A DNA stretch of 64,000 nucleotides from Faecalibacterium sp. I3-3-89. Its GTDB lineage: Bacteria; Bacillota; Clostridia; Oscillospirales; Ruminococcaceae. Made by a program: the position numbers and the translations under genes. The notes under the pieces are model-generated. The model was not told the origin of the DNA, made no database searches, and saw nothing but the letters and a program-made list of their open reading frames with translations. This document shows positions 51,012-58,258 of this stretch, piece after piece. The stretch spans positions 1,550,001 to 1,614,000 of the forward strand of contig NZ_CP094468.1 of the NCBI RefSeq assembly GCF_023347275.1. Direction: 5' to 3'. Within the stretch, counting starts at the first letter, position 1. Each line of letters starts with the position of its first letter.

Positions 51012-51212
51012 TCTCCGGCTCACGGTCAAGCTGTCCTTCGTACAACCTCTCAGGCGCTCCGCGCCAGCTCCCCTAGTAGGGGAGCCTCTGGCGAAGAGGC
51101 GAAACTTTCCGGTATGCCAAGGCCTCCCCTCGATAGGGGAGGTGGCAATGCGAAGCATTGACGGAGAGGTTATCTTCGCTCCGGCTCACGGTCAGCCGTG
51201 ACGGAGAGGTTA
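51012..51212. repeat. Main hairpin repeat family, one copy
   Basis: CGGCTCACGGTCAAGC, TCCTTCGTACAACCTCTCAG, GGCGCTCCGCGCC, CTCCCCTAGTAGGGGAG, CCTCTGGCGAAGAGG, CCTCCCCTCGATAGGGGAGG, CAATGCGAAGCATTG, ACGGAGAGGTTA, then a second truncated CGGCTCACGGTCAGC-ACGGAGAGGTTA. Confidence 0.85.
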
Positions 51213-51217
51213 TTCAG

Positions 51218-51264
51218 CAAAAAAGCACCCACCCTCCCGTTTCACGGGAAAGGATGGGTGCTTC
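51218..51264 (-). terminator. Terminator of prfB
   Basis: Minus strand AAGCACCCATCC pairs with GGTGGGTGCTT around an inner CCCGT/ACGGG hairpin, then TTTTTT. Confidence 0.85.
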
Positions 51265-51286
51265 TGTTTTATCCAGTCCTTAGACC

Positions 51287-52408
51287 TTATGCATCCTGCA
51301 GCTCCCCACGGCTGGCGGCCTTGAGGTAGGCGAAGATGAAGCCGTCGAGGTCGCCGTCCATGACAGCGTCCACGTTGCCGGTCTCGTAGTTGGTGCGGTG
51401 GTCCTTGACCATGGTGTAGGGCATGAAGACGTAGGAGCGGATCTGGTGGCCCCATGCGATCTCGTTCTGGACGCCCTTGATGTCGTCGATCTTGTCCATA
51501 TGCTGCTGCTTGGCGATCTGGTAGAGCTTTGCCTTCAGCATCTCCATGGCGTAGTCGCGGTTCTGGAACTGGCTGCGCTGGGTCTGGCAGCTGACCACGA
51601 TGCCGGTGGGCTTATGGATGAGTCGGACGGCGGAGGAGGTCTTGTTGATGTGCTGGCCGCCTGCGCCGGAGGAGCGGTAGACCTGCATCTCGATGTCCTC
51701 GGGGCGGATGTCCACCTGAATGGTGTTGTCCAGCTCGGGCATGACCTCCAGCGAGGCAAAGCTGGTCTGACGGCGGGCGTTGGCGTCGAAGGGCGAGACG
51801 CGCACCAGACGGTGGACGCCGTTCTCGCTCTTGAGCAGGCCGTAGGCGTTGGCGCCCTTGACCATCATGGAGGCGCTCTTCATGCCGGCCTCGTCGCCGT
51901 CCTGATAGTCCAGCACCTCCACGGTCATGCCGTGGGCCTGCGCCCACTTGTTGTACATCCGGTAGAGCATCTCGGCCCAGTCCTGCGCCTCGGTGCCGCC
52001 GGTACCGGCGTGGAAGGTCAGGATGGCGTTGCTGTGGTCGTACTCGCCGTTCAGCATGGTCATCAGCTGCAGCTCGTCCACCGCCTTGCCCACTGCGTTG
52101 ACGGCCTCCTCGGCCTCGGGCACCATCTCGGGGTCGTACTCCTCGTCCAGCATGACCAGCATGGTCTCGGCGTCGTCGTAGAGGCCCTGCAGCTTCTCGA
52201 AGCGGTTCAGCTTGCCCTTCAGGTCGCCGACCTCGTCGAAGACTTTCTTGCTCAGCTCCGCGTCGTCGTAGAAGCCGGGGCGGGACATGGTGTGCTCCAG
52301 CTCCTGCACGCGCTTGCGGGAGGCGTCGATGGCCAGCGCCTCTTCCAGGTCTTTCACAGCCTTGCCGTAGTCGGCCAGCTGCACTTTCAGTTCGTCCGTG
52401 GTGATCAT
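51287..52408 (-). CDS. prfB: Peptide chain release factor 2
   Basis: RF2 ends translation at UGA and UAA. It is 373 residues. GAGGQHINKTSSAVR carries the catalytic GGQ, and RVSPFDANARR carries the stop-codon-reading SPF tripeptide. The reading frame is continuous from MITTDELK through residue 50; the programmed +1 frameshift near codon 25 found in many prfB genes is absent. AGAGGAATAAAACG precedes the ATG. Confidence 0.97.
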   Translation of the reverse strand: MITTDELKVQLADYGKAVKDLEEALAIDASRKRVQELEHTMSRPGFYDDAELSKKVFDEVGDLKGKLNRFEKLQGLYDDAETMLVMLDEEYDPEMVPEAEEAVNAVGKAVDELQLMTMLNGEYDHSNAILTFHAGTGGTEAQDWAEMLYRMYNKWAQAHGMTVEVLDYQDGDEAGMKSASMMVKGANAYGLLKSENGVHRLVRVSPFDANARRQTSFASLEVMPELDNTIQVDIRPEDIEMQVYRSSGAGGQHINKTSSAVRLIHKPTGIVVSCQTQRSQFQNRDYAMEMLKAKLYQIAKQQHMDKIDDIKGVQNEIAWGHQIRSYVFMPYTMVKDHRTNYETGNVDAVMDGDLDGFIFAYLKAASRGELQDA

Positions 52409-52435
52409 CGTTTTATTCCTCTCGTCTCAAACTCT

Positions 52436-52592
52436 AGGATAACCTCTCCGTCACGGCTTCGCCGTGCCACCTCCCCTACCGAGGGGAGGCCTTGGCATTT
52501 CGTAAAGCCTCACCTCTTCGCCAGAGGCTCCCCTACTAGGGGAGCTGGCGCGGAGCGTCTGAGAGGTTGTACGAAGGACAGCCTGACCGAGC
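52436..52592. repeat. Main hairpin repeat family, one copy
   Basis: CCTCTCCGTCACGGCTTCGC with CGTG, CCTCCCCTACCGAGGGGAGG, CTCTTCGCCAGAGG, CTCCCCTACTAGGGGAG, GGCGCGGAGCGTC, TTGTACGAAGGACAGCCTGA. The 362-bp gap otherwise holds only the promoter of the next gene and A+T-rich sequence. Confidence 0.85.
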
Positions 52593-52710
52593 ACACGGTT
52601 ATTCCCAAAAGATACAGTTTATACACAGATACTTCATTAGTATACCCAGAATCCATGATAAAGTAAAGAGGAAAAAATGCCATCGTGCTGGAAATTTGAA
52701 GATTTCTGGC

Positions 52711-52739
52711 TTTTCTTTTCTCTCTTTTGAGTGTATAAT
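52711..52739 (+). promoter_or_regulatory. Predicted promoter of the RING/DUF2628-galU pair
   Basis: Weak TTTTCT, 17 bp, TATAAT. Confidence 0.5.
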
Positions 52740-52771
52740 ACTGATAACTACCATAATCATTGGAGGATGTT

Positions 52772-53734
52772 ATGCCAAAATACTATGGCTGTCCGTGTGA
52801 GGGCTGCGGCGAGCCGCTCACCCTTCAGGATGACATCGTGGTCTGCCCCGACTGCGGCGCGCCCTATCACCGCACCTGCTACGAGAAGCTGGGCCAGTGC
52901 ATCCACCGCCCCGCCCATGCCGCCGGTTACGAGTGGAAGTTCCCCTACGAGGAGAGCCAGCTCCGCACCTGCCCGGCCTGCGGCGAGCGCACCCTGCGGG
53001 ATGCAGAAAAATGCCGCTGCTGCGGCGCAGTGCTCCCCCCCGAGGAGCAGGAGCCGTCCCCTGTCTCCGACACCACGGAGGACAGCTTCGACTACTCCCG
53101 GATGTACCGCCAGTTCGGCGGCGCAGCCGACCCCGAGAAGGAGTTCTTCGAGGAGGCCTTCGGCAAAGAGGCCCGGATGGACGGCATCGCCCGGCAGGAC
53201 TGGCTGGACTACATCGGCCCCGCCGCCCCCGCCTATCTGGCGGCCTACAGCCGGATGCAGCTGCAAAAGAGCAAGATCTCCATGAGCTTCTCGGCGCTGC
53301 TGTTCGGGCCGTTCTATTTCTTCTACCGCAAGGCGTGGAAGCCGGCCTTCGGCTTCCTTGCCGCCGAAATGCTGCTGGCGGCCCCCACCTTCATCGAGAT
53401 GCTCCAGCTCTCGGGCAGCAGCTTCGCCCCGGCCCTCAGCGCCTCGGCCCTGACGGTCCTTGCCCGGGTCTGCTCCCTTCTCAGCTTCCTGCTGATGCTG
53501 GTGCGGGGGATGTACGGCAAATGGCTCTACCGCCGCAGCGCGGCCAGCCGCATCCGCCGCATCCAGTCCGAGTTCCCCGACGCCCGCCAGCGGCAGGCTG
53601 TCCTCCGCGCACAGGGCGGCGTCAGCTTCGGGGCGGTCTTTCTCTGCATCCTGCTCCTGACCGTCGGCGGCAGCCTCTTTACCCTGCTGCTCGGCCCCGA
53701 CCTGCAGGCCCTGTTCAACGCTTTTTACGGCTGA
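52772..53734 (+). CDS. Prokaryotic RING-finger and DUF2628-like membrane protein
   Basis: A 320-residue protein. Residues 1-55 hold a Prok-RING-like zinc module: CPCEGCGEPL, CPDCGAPYHRTCYEKLGQCIH (read as CPDC, H, C, C). A second zinc ribbon follows (TCPACGERTLRD, CRCCG, about 72-90). After an acidic linker, residues 165-320 carry about four membrane helices starting FSALLFGPFYFFYRKAWKPA, which is the DUF2628 pattern. Role unknown; such proteins may be membrane quality-control or scaffold factors. The ATG at 52772 follows TTGGAGGATGTT. galU follows by 43 bp. Confidence 0.75.
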   Translation: MPKYYGCPCEGCGEPLTLQDDIVVCPDCGAPYHRTCYEKLGQCIHRPAHAAGYEWKFPYEESQLRTCPACGERTLRDAEKCRCCGAVLPPEEQEPSPVSDTTEDSFDYSRMYRQFGGAADPEKEFFEEAFGKEARMDGIARQDWLDYIGPAAPAYLAAYSRMQLQKSKISMSFSALLFGPFYFFYRKAWKPAFGFLAAEMLLAAPTFIEMLQLSGSSFAPALSASALTVLARVCSLLSFLLMLVRGMYGKWLYRRSAASRIRRIQSEFPDARQRQAVLRAQGGVSFGAVFLCILLLTVGGSLFTLLLGPDLQALFNAFYG

Positions 53735-53777
53735 TCGCACCCAGCCGTAAGACGATTATAGTGAAGGAGTTTGAATC

Positions 53778-54653
53778 ATGAAAAAAGTCACCAAGGCAGT
53801 CATCCCCGCTGCGGGCCTCGGCACCCGCGTCCTGCCCGCCACCAAGGCCATGCCCAAGGGGATGCTCCCCCTCGTGGACAAGCCCGCCATCCAGTATCTG
53901 GTGGAGGAGGCCGTCCGCTCCGGCATCACCGACATCCTCATCATCGTGAGCCGGAATCAAGGCATCATTCAGGACCACTTCGACCGCAGCCCCGAGCTGG
54001 AAGCAAAGCTGGCCGTCCCCGGCAAGGAGAAGATGCTGGAGGAGTGCCTCGGCATCTCGAATCTGGCCAACATCTTCTTCGTCCGCCAGCACCAGACCCT
54101 CGGCCTCGGCCACGCCGTCAGCATGGCCAAGCCCTTCACCGGCGACGACCCCTTCGTGGTCATCTACGGTGACGACGTCATCTGGGGCGAGGACCCGGTC
54201 TGCGCCCAGCTCATCCGCGCCTACGAGGAGTTCGGCCGCCCGGTCGCGGGCGTGTCTGCCGTGCCATGGGCCGACGTGAGCCGCTATTGCAGCCTCAAGA
54301 CCACCCCCATCCACGACAACTACTTCTTCGTGGACGACATGATCGAGAAGCCCAAGAAGGGGCAGGAGTTCAGCAACTACTCCATCCTTGGCCGCGTCCT
54401 GCTGACGCCCGAGATCTACGACATCCTCGCCCAGACCAAGCCCGGCGCAGGCGGCGAGATCCAGCTGACCGACGCCATGGCCGAGTATGCCCGCAGCCAC
54501 GGCGGCATGACGGCGGTGGAGTTCACCGGCAAGCACTACGACATGGGCAACAAGCTCAAGGTCGTGGAGGCGCAGGTGGAGCTGGCCCTGCAGCACCCCG
54601 AGATCGGTGAGGCCTTCCGCGCCTACCTGAAGGAGTTCTGCAAGACGCTGTAA
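53778..54653 (+). CDS. galU: UTP-glucose-1-phosphate uridylyltransferase
   Basis: A 291-residue nucleotidyltransferase making UDP-glucose for glycolipid and polysaccharide synthesis. The N-terminal motif is AVIPAAGLGTRVLPATKAMPK (read in parts: PAAGLGTR and KAMPKGMLP), then VDKPAIQYLVEEA, GHAVSMAKPF, VIYGDDVIW and VEFTGKHYDMGNK. GTGAAGGAGTTTGAATC precedes the ATG. Confidence 0.97.
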   Translation: MKKVTKAVIPAAGLGTRVLPATKAMPKGMLPLVDKPAIQYLVEEAVRSGITDILIIVSRNQGIIQDHFDRSPELEAKLAVPGKEKMLEECLGISNLANIFFVRQHQTLGLGHAVSMAKPFTGDDPFVVIYGDDVIWGEDPVCAQLIRAYEEFGRPVAGVSAVPWADVSRYCSLKTTPIHDNYFFVDDMIEKPKKGQEFSNYSILGRVLLTPEIYDILAQTKPGAGGEIQLTDAMAEYARSHGGMTAVEFTGKHYDMGNKLKVVEAQVELALQHPEIGEAFRAYLKEFCKTL

Positions 54654-54670
54654 GCGACCAAAGAAAGCGA

Positions 54671-54710
54671 AAGCGTCCGGCATCTCACACGAGGTGCCGG
54701 GCGCTTTTTT
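54671..54710 (+). terminator. Terminator of galU
   Basis: AGCGTCCGGCATCTC pairs with GAGGTGCCGGGCGCT, then TTTTTT. Confidence 0.9.
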
Positions 54711-54714
54711 GCTG

Positions 54715-54743
54715 TATCTTTTTGTCATATCGTATGTTATAAT
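54715..54743 (+). promoter_or_regulatory. RNA I promoter, toxin locus E, palindrome lost
   Basis: TATCTT, 17 bp, TATAAT with extended TGT. The CTTTTCGTCGAAAAG palindrome of loci A-D is replaced here by an unrelated sequence. Predicted start near 54750. Confidence 0.65.
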
Positions 54744-54793
54744 AGTCTTGCGGTCTGACTCCGCCCATTTTATTGGGAAGGGGGTGAGGCGAA

Positions 54794-54895
54794 ATGGATA
54801 TTCTTATTACCTTTATGCTGTCCGTCGCAGCGAATGTAGCATCTTACTACATCTGCAAGTGGCTTGACGGATGGTTCTCGGGCCGTAAGCACTAA
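54794..54895 (+). CDS. Fst-like small membrane peptide, type I toxin candidate (locus E)
   Basis: A 33-residue peptide with MDILITFML followed by the same core as loci A and D (SVAANVASYYICKWLDGW), with FSGRKH as tail. GAAGGGGGTGAGGCGAA precedes the ATG. The segment 54782-54817 recurs at 54948-54985 (shared GTGAG, CGAAATGGAT, ATTACCTTTA). Confidence 0.75.
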   Translation: MDILITFMLSVAANVASYYICKWLDGWFSGRKH

Positions 54896-54984
54896 CAAAA
54901 GAAGGACCCCCTTGGAGGAACCAGCTCCGAGGGGGTTCTTTCTTCTTTGTGAGACGAAATGGATCGCTCTACAATTACCTTTAC
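54896..54984 (-). ncRNA. Predicted antisense RNA II, locus E
   Basis: Minus strand promoter TTGACT, 16 bp, TATAAT (54991-55018). It begins just after the terminator of the rpsF-ssb-rpsR operon, in the same direction, and carries the complement of CGAAATGGAT and ATTACCTTTA. Confidence 0.7.
54898..54945. terminator. Shared bidirectional terminator, locus E
   Basis: GGACCCCCTTGGAG pairs with CTCCGAGGGGGTTC; T-rich on the plus side and CTTCTTTTG on the minus side. Confidence 0.8.
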
Positions 54985-55028
54985 ATCTTTATTATATGCG
55001 ATTCTGCGGAAAAGTCAAGCCGCCCCGC

Positions 55029-55067
55029 AAAAAAAGCGCCCCTGCCTTGTCATCGGCGGGGGCGCTT
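55029..55067 (-). terminator. Terminator of rpsF-ssb-rpsR
   Basis: Minus strand AGCGCCCCCGCC pairs with GGCAGGGGCGCT, followed by TTTTTTT. Confidence 0.9.
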
Positions 55068-55108
55068 TGCTGATCGCTGATTATTTTGATTGGGTTGATA
55101 AGTTCAGA

Positions 55109-55366
55109 TTAGTCGCTGACGTAGGGCATCAGGGCAACGTGACGAGCACGCTTGATGGCCACGGTCAGGGCGCGCTGATGGAAAGCGCAGGTGCCGGTCA
55201 CACGGCGGGGAATGATCTTTGCACGCTCAGAAACGTACTTACGCAGACGGGGCACGTCCTTGTAATCGATGGTGTCGATGCGATCGACACAGAAGCTGCA
55301 AACCTTCTTGCGGCCGCGGCGGATGGGGCGCGCGGGGCGAGAGCCTTCGGTTCTTTCAAAAGCCAT
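55109..55366 (-). CDS. rpsR: Ribosomal protein S18 (zinc-binding type)
   Basis: An 85-residue small-subunit protein that pairs with S6 on the platform. It keeps a zinc motif: Cys23, Cys26 (CSFC), Cys60 and His63 (CAFH). The zinc-free paralogue form is therefore not this one. Standard [22 protein letters not shown] core. Last gene of rpsF-ssb-rpsR; AGGAGG precedes the ATG. Confidence 0.97.
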   Translation of the reverse strand: MAFERTEGSRPARPIRRGRKKVCSFCVDRIDTIDYKDVPRLRKYVSERAKIIPRRVTGTCAFHQRALTVAIKRARHVALMPYVSD

Positions 55367-55413
55367 TGCTTATTACCTCCTGTTGGATTTTTACGGTTCA
55401 CACCGGTTCGGGA

Positions 55414-55899
55414 TCAGAACGGCAGATCGTCGCTGTCGTCGATGACGGCGAAGTCGTCTGCGTTTCCGGCGGAGTAGCTGGGAGCTGCCTCCACAGCAGC
55501 CGGGCGGGCAGGCGCTGCGTTCTGGTAGGACGGCGCAGCATTCTGATAGCTGCTGCCGCCCTGATTGCTGCCATTCGAGTTCTTGGGGCCTGCAAAGCTG
55601 ATGTTGTTTGCCACGACCTCCACAGCCGTGCGGTTGTTCCCGTTCTTGTCCTGATACTGGCGGGTCTGGAGACTGCCTTCGATGGCGATCAGACTGCCCT
55701 TCTGGAAATACTTGGAGACGAACTCTGCCTGCTGGCGCCATGCGACGATGTCGATGAAATCGGCCTGACGCTGCTCGCCCTGACGGGCAAAGTTGCGGTC
55801 GCACGCAATGCGGAAGCTGCACACATTGGTGCCGTTCTGGGTGGTGCGAAGCTCGGGATCCGCCACGAGGCGGCCCATGATCGCTACAACATTCAACAT
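55414..55899 (-). CDS. ssb: Single-stranded DNA-binding protein
   Basis: A 161-residue SSB. The OB fold spans residues 1-105 (MLNVVAIMGRLVADPELR, FIDIVAWRQQAEFVSKYF). A Gln/Asn/Ala-rich linker follows, and the acidic tip DDSDDLPF recruits repair and replication proteins. Encoded between rpsF and rpsR, the conserved Firmicutes order. AAAGGAGTCCGTATT precedes the ATG. Confidence 0.97.
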   Translation of the reverse strand: MLNVVAIMGRLVADPELRTTQNGTNVCSFRIACDRNFARQGEQRQADFIDIVAWRQQAEFVSKYFQKGSLIAIEGSLQTRQYQDKNGNNRTAVEVVANNISFAGPKNSNGSNQGGSSYQNAAPSYQNAAPARPAAVEAAPSYSAGNADDFAVIDDSDDLPF

Positions 55900-55929
55900 A
55901 ATACGGACTCCTTTTTCGTCACGAAAAGA

Positions 55930-56214
55930 TTACTCCTCGTGGGCAACGATCAGGCTGCGCATAACGCCCTCAGTGATCTTGTACACACGGTCAAGCTCAG
56001 CGGGGAAGCTGGGATCGGCGGTGAAGTTGATCACGGTGTAGACGCCCTCCTCCTCATCGTTGATGGGGTAGGCCAGACGGCGCTTGCCCCACTCATCGAT
56101 GGAATCGATGGTACCGTTTGCCTCGATCAGGGACTTGAACTTGCCGATGAGGGCGGAAGAAGCCTCCTCGTCGAGAGCAGCGCTGGTAATCAGCATGGTT
56201 TCGTACTTTGCCAT
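55930..56214 (-). CDS. rpsF: Ribosomal protein S6
   Basis: A 94-residue S6 with KYETMLITSAALDEE at the start and GKRRLAYPINDEEEGVY in the middle. The ATG at 56214 follows AAAGGAGGTGCTACAAA. Its leader of about 104 nt contains GGCCTCA pairing with TGAGGCC and an upstream GC-rich fold, and may be the S6:S18 autoregulatory site known upstream of many rpsF genes; I could not match it with certainty. Confidence 0.96.
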   Translation of the reverse strand: MAKYETMLITSAALDEEASSALIGKFKSLIEANGTIDSIDEWGKRRLAYPINDEEEGVYTVINFTADPSFPAELDRVYKITEGVMRSLIVAHEE

Positions 56215-56324
56215 TTTGTAGCACCTCCTTTTGGACTTAAGGGCCTCAAGGTTATGAGGCCAAGGGTACACAGACCGCGCGGCGTCGCGCAGGCTGTGCG
56301 GCGTGTCTGTTCAGACAGCAACTT

Positions 56325-56353
56325 ATTATAGCAAGCCCAGCGAAAATTGTCAA
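56325..56353 (-). promoter_or_regulatory. Promoter of rpsF-ssb-rpsR
   Basis: Minus strand perfect consensus TTGACA, 17 bp, TATAAT, with an extended TGC. The strongest promoter in the window by sequence. Confidence 0.9.
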
Positions 56354-56468
56354 GCTTTTCTGCGCGATTTTTTTCGCATTCCGCCCTGCCATTCTCTTTA
56401 TGGTTTCCCGGTATGCCTGTCATATCTTCTTTACATGGTATTCTTGGCCGTTTCTGAGGCGGTTTTCC

Positions 56469-56498
56469 TTTACATTCCGGCAAGAGGAGGACTATAAT
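56469..56498 (+). promoter_or_regulatory. Predicted promoter of the CPA2 antiporter gene
   Basis: TTTACA, 18 bp, TATAAT, giving a leader of about 85 nt. Confidence 0.65.
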
Positions 56499-56590
56499 AA
56501 AAAGCGTTCTTCTCCCCTTCCGCCCGCCTGCGCGGGGCAGGGCCTCTTCGGGGAGCGGGACGATTGCTAACGTCAAAGGAAGGATCATCT

Positions 56591-57754
56591 ATGTATTCCA
56601 TCTTCAGGAACCTCGCCATCATCCTCATCAGCGCCAAGTTCTTTGCGCTGCTGGCCCGCAAATGCCGGGCACCGCAGGTGGTGGGCGAGATCATCGCGGG
56701 CCTCGTCATCGGCCCCTGTCTGCTGAATCTCGTCCAGCCCAGCGACTCCATCGCCATCTTCGCCGAGATCGGCGTCGTGCTGCTGATGTTCAACACCGGC
56801 CTCGGCACCAACCTGCAGGAGCTGATGCGGGCTGGCCCCATCGCCACCCTCATCGCCTGCGTGGGCGTGGCGGTGCCTCTGGCGGGCGGCACCCTGCTCT
56901 ACAGCCTCTTCTACGGCTTTGCGGCGGTGGGCAGCACCGAGTTCTACCGTGCCCTCTTCATCGGTACCATCATGACGGCCACCAGCGTCTCCATCACCGT
57001 GGCCACCCTGCAGGAGCTGGGCAAGCTCAAGAGCTTCCTCGGCACCACCATCGTCAGCGCCGCCGTCATTGATGACGTCATCGGCATCGTGGTGCTCACC
57101 TGCGTGCTGGGTGCCAGCGGCGGCTCGGACACCAGCCTCGTGGAGGTGCTGATGGACACCATCCTCTTCTTCGCGGCCGCCATCGTCATTGGCCTCATCA
57201 TCCACAAGGCCATGCTCTGGCTGGACCATCGCAACCCCCACACCCAGCGCATCACCATCGTCAGCCTTGCCTTCTGCTTTGCGATGGCCTACATCGCCGA
57301 GCAGTATTTCGGCATCGCCGACATCACGGGCGCTTACATCGCGGGCATCGTGCTCTGCTCCCTTGAGGATGCGTCCTACATCGAGCGCCGGGTGGACATC
57401 AGCAGCTACACCCTCTTCTCCCCCGTCTTCTTCGCCAGCATCGGCCTCAAGACCGACATCAGCGGCCTCACCCCCACCATCCTGCTCTTCAGCGTCTGCT
57501 TCGTGGTGGTGGCCCTCATCACCAAGATCATCGGCTGCGGCCTTGCCGCGAAAGTCTGCCGCTTCAGCTGGCCGGACTCCCTCAAGGTGGGCGTCGGCAT
57601 GATGACCCGCGGCGAGGTGGCCCTCATCGTGGCCCAGAAGGGCCTCGGCGTGGGGGTGGTGGACTCCGTCTTCTTCACGGCAGTCATCCTCCTCATCGTC
57701 GTCTCCTCCATCATCACCCCTCTGGTGCTGAAGGGGTTGTTTGCGAAGGGTTAA
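56591..57754 (+). CDS. Cation:proton antiporter, CPA2 family
   Basis: A 387-residue membrane protein with about 12 helices of the KefB/NapA type, exchanging Na+ or K+ for H+. CRAPQVVGEIIAGLVIGP is the conserved first region; SAAVIDDVIGIVVL carries the paired Asp of electrogenic CPA2 exchangers; GMMTRGEVALIVAQKG is the late helix motif. No C-terminal TrkA-N domain, unlike Kef channels. The ATG at 56591 follows AAAGGAAGGATCATCT; an in-frame start nine codons earlier has no Shine-Dalgarno. Confidence 0.92.
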   Translation: MYSIFRNLAIILISAKFFALLARKCRAPQVVGEIIAGLVIGPCLLNLVQPSDSIAIFAEIGVVLLMFNTGLGTNLQELMRAGPIATLIACVGVAVPLAGGTLLYSLFYGFAAVGSTEFYRALFIGTIMTATSVSITVATLQELGKLKSFLGTTIVSAAVIDDVIGIVVLTCVLGASGGSDTSLVEVLMDTILFFAAAIVIGLIIHKAMLWLDHRNPHTQRITIVSLAFCFAMAYIAEQYFGIADITGAYIAGIVLCSLEDASYIERRVDISSYTLFSPVFFASIGLKTDISGLTPTILLFSVCFVVVALITKIIGCGLAAKVCRFSWPDSLKVGVGMMTRGEVALIVAQKGLGVGVVDSVFFTAVILLIVVSSIITPLVLKGLFAKG

Positions 57755-57769
57755 GCCGCCGCAGGAGGA

Positions 57770-58255
57770 AAGCCTCTCCCTTTGGGAGAGGTGTCACCGA
57801 AGGTGACGGAGAGGGCAAGCCCGTCTTCCAAGAGCATCTACACAGCGATACGCACCGGCTTTTGTCAGAGCGATGCTATCGCTGTGTTTTTGTTTTTCTG
57901 TAACGACCTTGCCCTCTCAGTCTCGCTCCGCTCGCCAGCTCCCCCAAAGGGGGAGCCACTGGCGTGTCGGGCCGCTTTCCGCTGACTGCTGAAAGCCCAA
58001 TATGGCATAAAATATAGTGCCCTGCCACAGAGATTCACAACAGCTTGACAAAGTTCTCTTGTCTAGAAGCTGCTGCCCTCTGTAGCAGGGCACTACTGTT
58101 TACGATAAAATCAAACTTTGCTCGTCCCGCGTGGGCCTCACCGGCACGCCAGTGCCTCTCCCTATGGGAGAGGTGGCTGCGAAGCAGACGGAGAGGGCTA
58201 GGACGCTGCCGGGGGAGCTGTCACCGAAGGTGACTGAGAGGGCTACGCTCTAAAT
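57770..58255. repeat. Composite hairpin repeats between two converging genes
   Basis: A 504-bp gap without a gene. It contains TCTCCCTTTGGGAGA with GTCACCGAAGGTGAC (57776-57803), an ACAGCGATACGC/GCGATGCTATCGCTGT pair (57850-57886, T5 after it, a likely terminator for the antiporter), GGCTCCCCCTTTGGGGGAGC reversed (57940-57960), the 79-bp palindromic element at 58016-58094, and TCTCCCTATGGGAGA, GCGAAGCAGACGGAGAGGGC and TCACCGAAGGTGA near 58156-58240. The segment from about 58018 to 58190 matches 27.58-27.75 kb in inverse orientation. Confidence 0.8.
58016..58094. repeat. 79-bp near-palindromic element with 17-bp terminal inverted repeats
   Basis: AGTGCCCTGCCACAGAG at the left and CTCTGTAGCAGGGCACT at the right (one mismatch), around a core that itself pairs (CAGCTT with AAGCTG, GACAA with TTGTC). 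A partial copy lies at 27687-27750. MITE-like or a folded RNA; no transposase seen. Confidence 0.7.
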
Positions 58256-58258
58256 CCC

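Noticed and set aside
43206-54895. Small peptides as holins or quorum-sensing peptides
   Set aside because: No lysin partner, no leader cleavage motif or exporter; the convergent RNA with matched repeats fits a type I toxin better.
56221-56318. Definite S6:S18 leader motif
   Set aside because: Hairpins are present, but I could not match the conserved CCG-containing binding site with certainty, so it is only mentioned under rpsF.
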